Below are positions 59,298 to 64,000 of a DNA stretch of 64,000 nt, piece after piece. Numbering within the stretch: position 1 is the first letter of the stretch; the number at the start of each line of letters is the position of its first letter. The notes below the pieces were generated by a model. It ran no database searches, was not told the DNA's origin, and saw nothing but the letters and a program-made list of their open reading frames with translations. The DNA is from Ehrlichia ruminantium str. Welgevonden (GTDB lineage Bacteria; Pseudomonadota; Alphaproteobacteria; Rickettsiales; Anaplasmataceae): positions 868,001-932,000 of the forward strand of contig NC_005295.2 in the NCBI RefSeq assembly GCF_000026005.1. Reading direction: 5' to 3'. A program made the position numbers and the translations under genes.

Positions 59298-60275
59298 TTA
59301 ATCACGAAAAAGAAAATCTCTAATTATCGCATCTGCAATCATAATAGATGTATCCATTCCAACATTATTAAGACGTTTCTTCTCAACATTAACTAATAGA
59401 TATTCTGGGTGAAACTGAACATATATATTACCATATTTATCTTCTATAGCTTCTATTATACCATCCTCTGATAAAGCAACAATTTTATAACCAAGACTAT
59501 ATATCTTTTTAATATTTTCTATACTATTATCAACTGCCTCTGAATGTGCATCTGGTAAATATATTACCTGTGTACTTTTATTCAACTCATCATTAAGATC
59601 ATTTAGAATACCTGACAATCTATTATGAGAAAAAACTATTATCTTATGTAAATTAGCATCTACATTTCTAGGATTAGGCATTGAAATACGATGAGATGCA
59701 ACTGAAATTTCAGAGTTAAGCATACTGTCCACCGGTCTAATTTTAACACCATTTGCATCCATTATACCTTGGAATCCACCACATATTCCAAAAAGATGTA
59801 TACAATTATTTTTATTAACAATTTGAACAATAGCATTAGTAACTAATTGTCTATCCAAGGATGGAGAAATAGGAAAAGAACTAATGTTATAATAATTACC
59901 TGGTATTAGTATCCTATTAATACGATTATTTTTAATAAATTCTTCAACAACATCTTCTATTATACTATAACGCGATACTTGATAATTCTGTCCAACATAA
60001 GATTTATTTCTTTTAATAATCTCATCTTTAACTGATTCCATAAGTACATTATAGTCCATCAATACTACACGTACTCTATAGCTTTGCAATAGCTGTGTAA
60101 TTTCTGCAGCAGTCTTATCTTCATTAGGGTATGTAGGAAACTTGGTGGATAATAAACCAACTACAATATCTTTTTGATCATATTTTATACAATCCGCCAA
60201 TACCAGACTGTCTGGTATAATCACAGAAATAAGACATAAAACTATAATACTTTTGATTTTATATATGAATTGCAT
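59298..60275 (-). CDS. Exported class I glutamine amidotransferase-like protein
   Basis: A 325-residue protein with a clear Sec signal peptide (IIVLCLISVIIPDSLVLAD, cleavage near Ala27). The mature part resembles the class I glutamine amidotransferase / peptidase C26 fold: RILIPGNYY, the nucleophile elbow LFGICGGFQGIMD with the Cys near residue 165, and a C-terminal YVQFHPEYLL containing the His and Glu of the triad. Family members of the PuuD type hydrolyse gamma-glutamyl compounds in the cytoplasm; a signal peptide is unusual and implies a periplasmic hydrolase. The start is the ATG at 60275. It is divergent from hemD. Substrate unknown; an inactive or structural role is possible, but the triad appears complete. 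Confidence 0.8.
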   Translation of the reverse strand: MQFIYKIKSIIVLCLISVIIPDSLVLADCIKYDQKDIVVGLLSTKFPTYPNEDKTAAEITQLLQSYRVRVVLMDYNVLMESVKDEIIKRNKSYVGQNYQVSRYSIIEDVVEEFIKNNRINRILIPGNYYNISSFPISPSLDRQLVTNAIVQIVNKNNCIHLFGICGGFQGIMDANGVKIRPVDSMLNSEISVASHRISMPNPRNVDANLHKIIVFSHNRLSGILNDLNDELNKSTQVIYLPDAHSEAVDNSIENIKKIYSLGYKIVALSEDGIIEAIEDKYGNIYVQFHPEYLLVNVEKKRLNNVGMDTSIMIADAIIRDFLFRD

Positions 60276-60518
60276 TAATATAACCTACTATAAAATTGTA
60301 TAGTCATTGCTAAGATACAAATACAAACAGTATTACCCTAATTTAGGATAATACAAGAAGCTAATTATACAAGTGTTTTTGATACATGCAATATTATAAC
60401 ATAGTAATGCTATATCATTAAATAACTAATCAAAATATAATTAGTTTTATACAAATAGTTAAGTTGATTTTCTTATAATATTGATATATCTTTAAACAAC
60501 CATGTAGAATCACCATTA

Positions 60519-61247
60519 ATGAAGTCTTTATTAGTTACACGACCTCAGGAAGACTCTATAATAATAAAAGAAACCTTAACAAACTTAGGCTTTAATATTT
60601 ACATAGAGCCTATGTTCTCAATAAAATATTTACCTGTAAAACTTAATTTAGAATATTTCGATTTAATTATATCTACAAGCAAGCACAGTATTATTGCATT
60701 ATCTAAAATTAGTAAAAATCGCACTCAACCCATAATCACCGTAGGCGATAACACAAAGCAAGTTGCAGAAAAATTAGGCTTTTCATCAGTCACATCACTT
60801 AACGGTAATATTCATGACATTATATCATACATACACAATAATTCTCATCTAAAATTTTTATATATCAGAGGACAAGAAATAACATATGACCTAAAAGAGA
60901 TTTTTAGTAATAATACTATTAAATTTTATGAAATTATACTATATTCGACAATAGATAAACAGTCTTTAAGTAATCATTGCTATAACTTACTCTTTCATAA
61001 TAGAATTTCTGGGATATTATTCTACTCTTCAAGAACTGCCACCATATTTATGGATTTAATAAAAAAGCACAATATAGGTCATAAAACAAGCAGCATAACT
61101 GTATATGCTATGAGTCAAAAAATCGCAGAAACTGTAAATAATATATCCTGGAAAAGTATAAAAACTTCTGATAAACCGACTAATAAATCACTAATTTCAT
61201 TAATATCTTCTGATATGAAAATTATCAAAGAATCCACATTAGACTAA
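60519..61247 (+). CDS. hemD: Uroporphyrinogen-III synthase
   Basis: Cyclises hydroxymethylbilane with inversion of ring D, giving uroporphyrinogen III for haem synthesis. The 242-residue length and two-lobed pattern fit: LVTRPQEDS at the start, the EPMFSIKYLP strand, ISTSKHSI, ITVGDNTKQVAEKLGF, and in the second lobe ILFYSSRTATIFM and VYAMSQKIAETV. The family is very divergent in sequence, so the call rests on these short motifs and their order. The ATG at 60519 is used. It lies 243 bp from the divergent exported amidotransferase-like gene. Confidence 0.88.
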   Translation: MKSLLVTRPQEDSIIIKETLTNLGFNIYIEPMFSIKYLPVKLNLEYFDLIISTSKHSIIALSKISKNRTQPIITVGDNTKQVAEKLGFSSVTSLNGNIHDIISYIHNNSHLKFLYIRGQEITYDLKEIFSNNTIKFYEIILYSTIDKQSLSNHCYNLLFHNRISGILFYSSRTATIFMDLIKKHNIGHKTSSITVYAMSQKIAETVNNISWKSIKTSDKPTNKSLISLISSDMKIIKESTLD

Positions 61248-62327
61248 CAGTACAACAATAAAAATAATTTTTATATTTTTAAAACTTTTTTAACATGATA
61301 GATAATAATAAGCTAAGAGTAATATTACTACACTATATTAAATTACAGTATCAATTACTAGAATGTTTGCAATTTACAAGTTTTATTTTCAAAAAATAAA
61401 TTACATATTTCAATAATTAAATTCATTTCACTAAAAAATGAAACTAGAATAATTTACTATAGCAGCACCTAAGTATTATACATCCACTTACAAAAGTTAT
61501 GTTATACTACTGTTTTTCAATATCACACAACAAAACAAAATAATCAACATTGATATGCTACATTGTAAATATTGAAGTCTTAATTAATAGAATAACACAA
61601 TTTATAAAATCTTATAAATTGAAATAAACGTCCCATAATACTTGTAAAGTATAGCCATATAATAAAAAAAATAACTCTTCACAATAGCTAACACATATAA
61701 CATAAATATAGGATTTATCCTACTCTATTGCTTTTTAACACCACAAAATAATCAACATTGATATGCTACATTGTAAATATTGAAGTCTTAATTAATAGAA
61801 TAACACAATTTATAAAATCTTATAAATTGAAATAAACGTCCCATAATACTTGTAAAGTATAGCCATATAATAAAAAAACAATTCTTCACAATAGCTAGCA
61901 TATATAACATAAATGTAGAATTTATCCTACTCTATTGCTTTTTAATATCACAAAATAATCAACATTGATATGCTATGCTGTAAATATTGAAGTCTTAATT
62001 AATAAAACAACACAATTTATGAAATCTTATAAATTAGAATAAACTGTTCATTATATTTTAAAACACACTAATATAATAAAACAACCTCTCATGATAACAT
62101 GTGAATACATCTACCATAGTTACAAAATTCCTAAACCAATTTCACAATCAAAACGACAAAAGATTAGAATAATAGAAATCACATATATTTATATTATATA
62201 AATGCAATAATATATATAAAGTATCTATTTCTCTATAAAATAAAAATTAACATAATTCTTCACAGCAATATTATTGTATAAAAATATAAAATAGCTAATA
62301 TAAACACTTACAGTTTTTATTATATTA
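61248..62327. other. Spacer with a tandem repeat array
   Basis: About 1.1 kb between the convergent hemD and pepP genes. More than half is the 207-bp repeat array (61500-62110) listed separately. The rest is stop-rich AT DNA with no hairpin followed by a T-run that I can support. Confidence 0.45.
61500..62110. repeat. Tandem repeat, 207-208-bp unit, about 2.8 copies
   Basis: The phrase caacattgatatgctac starts at 61545, 61753 and (as a variant) 61960. Copies 1 and 2 are nearly identical over 200 bp, including aaacgtcccataatacttgtaaagtatagcc; copy 3 is diverged in its second half and fades near 62110. Confidence 0.88.
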
Positions 62328-64000
62328 TCACTTTATACTACGACACGAATTCCATAACCAATCTTTTACTTTCGCATTCAGATATGGAGCAACTGTTGTA
62401 TATACAAAATCATGATATTTATTTATATAGTCAATTTCCTCTTTACTTAACATATCAACATTAATTAAGTTTAAATCTATAGGAACACATGTTAATTGTT
62501 TAAATCTTAGAAATTTATCACAACATTTTTCAACATACATTAAATTTTCAATTCTTATTCCATATTCTCCATCTTTATAATACCCAGGTTCATTAGATAA
62601 AATCATATTTGGCTGTAATATAATATTATTACCATAAGAAATAGCACAAGGACCTTCATGCACTGAAAGGAAACTTCCTACACCATGACCTGTACCATGC
62701 TGATAATCAAGTCCACTTTTCCATAAATACTGCCTAGCCAATATATCCAACATTCCACCAGTAGTTTTTAAAGGAAAAACTGCCATTGCTATTGCTATAT
62801 GACCTTTCAATACCAAAGTAAAATTAACAATCTGCTCATACGTAGGTTCACCTATTGCAATAGTACGTGTAACATCAGTTGTACCATCAAGATATTGCCC
62901 ACCAGAATCTAATAAATATAGTCCATTTTTACAAATTAACTTATTTGTTTCATTATTTACTTTATAATGTATCACAGCCCCATTCTCTGCAAATCCAGAA
63001 ATCGTAGCAAAGCTATCTCCACAAAATAAATCCTGTTGTTGTCTAAACATTAACAACTGCGCTACAACATCTAATTCTGTAATTCTTGCATTATTACTCA
63101 ACTGAACATCTAACCAATACAGCAAATTAATCACAGCAACACCATCTCTAACATGTGCATTAACTGCACCAGAAATTTCAGTATTATTTTTTATAGATTT
63201 TATTATAAGACAAGCATCAAAATCTTTAACTAATACATCCTTCTGACTCAAGTGCTTAAAAATATTCATTGGAACAGTAGATGCATCTATCACTATTGAT
63301 TGTATAGATTCTAAAACACTAAACAACTCATCAACATGATATATTCTAATATATTCATACTCAAAATTAACTGATTCAACATTTTCAATAAATAAATCAA
63401 TTGTTCCATCTTTATACAAAATTGCACGGGATAACACAGAAGGATTAAAAACAAAATCTTTATTACGGATGTTTAATAACCATGAAATAACATCAGTATC
63501 TGTAATTAATGCTACATCCTTACCATGCAAACATTTTATAGCTTCACTAGCTTTCTCATAACCTGCAATTCCAGAATATTTTAAATCATGATCCACTATG
63601 TTTTGCGGCACATTGAAATCACGAACCCATAATTTATCAATTAAAATATCATCTATCGGCTTTAAAATAATATGATGATTTGTATATTTTTTTATATGAT
63701 TTAATGTAAATAGTTGAGCTTCATATCCTACTATAACACCTGCAGGTAAATTTCTCACACACCACTGCCAAGGTGTAATATCAGCAACATTGTGTATTTG
63801 ATAATAATTAAGATCCAACTCCTGTTGAGCCTGCAATGTATACCTACCATCAGTGAAGAAATGCTGTTTTTCCTGTTTTGATATTATTAAAGTAGCATTT
63901 GATCCAGAAAAACCACATAACCATCTTAATCTTTGTTTACTCTCATGTATATATTCTGACTGATACTCATCTGTATTATATAATAATAAAACATCAATCT
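62328..64000 (-). CDS. pepP: Xaa-Pro aminopeptidase, N-terminus beyond window edge
   Basis: Dimetal peptidase of family M24 that removes an N-terminal residue before proline, in the cytoplasm. The frame stays open to the right edge of the window: upstream of the first possible start (a TTG at 63836) it encodes RLRWLCGFSGSNATLIIS and FFTDGRYTLQAQQ, which are conserved in the family, so the real start lies beyond 64000. At least 557 residues are present. The metal ligands are visible: two Asp in LLDSGGQYLDGTTDVTRTI, His in HGTGHGVGSFLSVHEGP, Glu in SNEPGYYKDGEYGIRIEN and a C-terminal Glu. The length indicates the three-domain bacterial/eukaryotic form with two N-terminal creatinase-like domains. 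The gene symbol is by family; other names are in use. Confidence 0.92.
   Translation of the reverse strand, partial: IDVLLLYNTDEYQSEYIHESKQRLRWLCGFSGSNATLIISKQEKQHFFTDGRYTLQAQQELDLNYYQIHNVADITPWQWCVRNLPAGVIVGYEAQLFTLNHIKKYTNHHIILKPIDDILIDKLWVRDFNVPQNIVDHDLKYSGIAGYEKASEAIKCLHGKDVALITDTDVISWLLNIRNKDFVFNPSVLSRAILYKDGTIDLFIENVESVNFEYEYIRIYHVDELFSVLESIQSIVIDASTVPMNIFKHLSQKDVLVKDFDACLIIKSIKNNTEISGAVNAHVRDGVAVINLLYWLDVQLSNNARITELDVVAQLLMFRQQQDLFCGDSFATISGFAENGAVIHYKVNNETNKLICKNGLYLLDSGGQYLDGTTDVTRTIAIGEPTYEQIVNFTLVLKGHIAIAMAVFPLKTTGGMLDILARQYLWKSGLDYQHGTGHGVGSFLSVHEGPCAISYGNNIILQPNMILSNEPGYYKDGEYGIRIENLMYVEKCCDKFLRFKQLTCVPIDLNLINVDMLSKEEIDYINKYHDFVYTTVAPYLNAKVKDWLWNSCRSIK

Overview
The window looks like a chromosomal piece of an Ehrlichia, most probably Ehrlichia ruminantium. 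This rests on the sodB-virB3-virB4-virB6 x4 cluster typical of Anaplasmataceae, very low GC, and long AT-rich intergenic stretches packed with tandem repeats. Only about 69% of the window is coding by my count, and most spacers exceed 600 bp. The species call is inference from gene order and genome style; no database was consulted.

Layout. 1-12972: scattered housekeeping genes (an exported protein cut by the window edge, gpmI, der, carA, ispH, dut) and one orphan gene-transfer-agent-like gene, separated by long spacers with 214-bp and 179-bp tandem repeats. 12973-34042, minus strand: the type IV secretion cluster, read sodB, virB3, virB4, virB6-1, virB6-2, virB6-3, virB6-4. The last two VirB6 proteins are giants (1529 and 2455 residues) with long acidic repeat-rich tails, and three of the four VirB6 paralogues start with lipoprotein signals. 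34307-39189: pstA, a tRNA-Arg(CCG) whose flank has been amplified, and lipA. 40304-45939, minus strand: two unrecognised neighbouring genes (464 and 1392 residues). 46152-52375: pccA, rluD, lysA. 52376-64000: a ten-copy 140-bp minisatellite with higher-order structure, then rpmB, priA, an exported glutamine-amidotransferase-like protein, hemD and a 5'-truncated Xaa-Pro aminopeptidase.

The known system is the VirB type IV secretion apparatus: VirB3 and VirB4 at the inner membrane, and four VirB6-type channel proteins whose extra domains may project outward. The remaining genes are core metabolism (glycolysis, pyrimidine and arginine synthesis, isoprenoids, lipoate, haem, diaminopimelate/lysine, propionyl-CoA carboxylation) and core informational functions.

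The most interesting pattern is in the spacers. Several contain recognisable pieces of genes from this same window: an almost identical 147-bp piece of lipA, a decayed 101-bp piece of virB6-4 placed 19 kb away and inverted, the 5' end of lysA, and the 3' end of the tRNA-Arg. At lysA the copied piece has become part of a tandem repeat unit, and the tRNA-Arg case may be similar. This suggests that segmental duplication of gene ends seeds the expanding intergenic minisatellites. Other points are a dUTPase without a standard start codon, a 38-bp perfect palindrome and several small coding-like remnants. Promoters with near-consensus -35 and -10 boxes are visible for ispH, rpmB, lysA and rluD.
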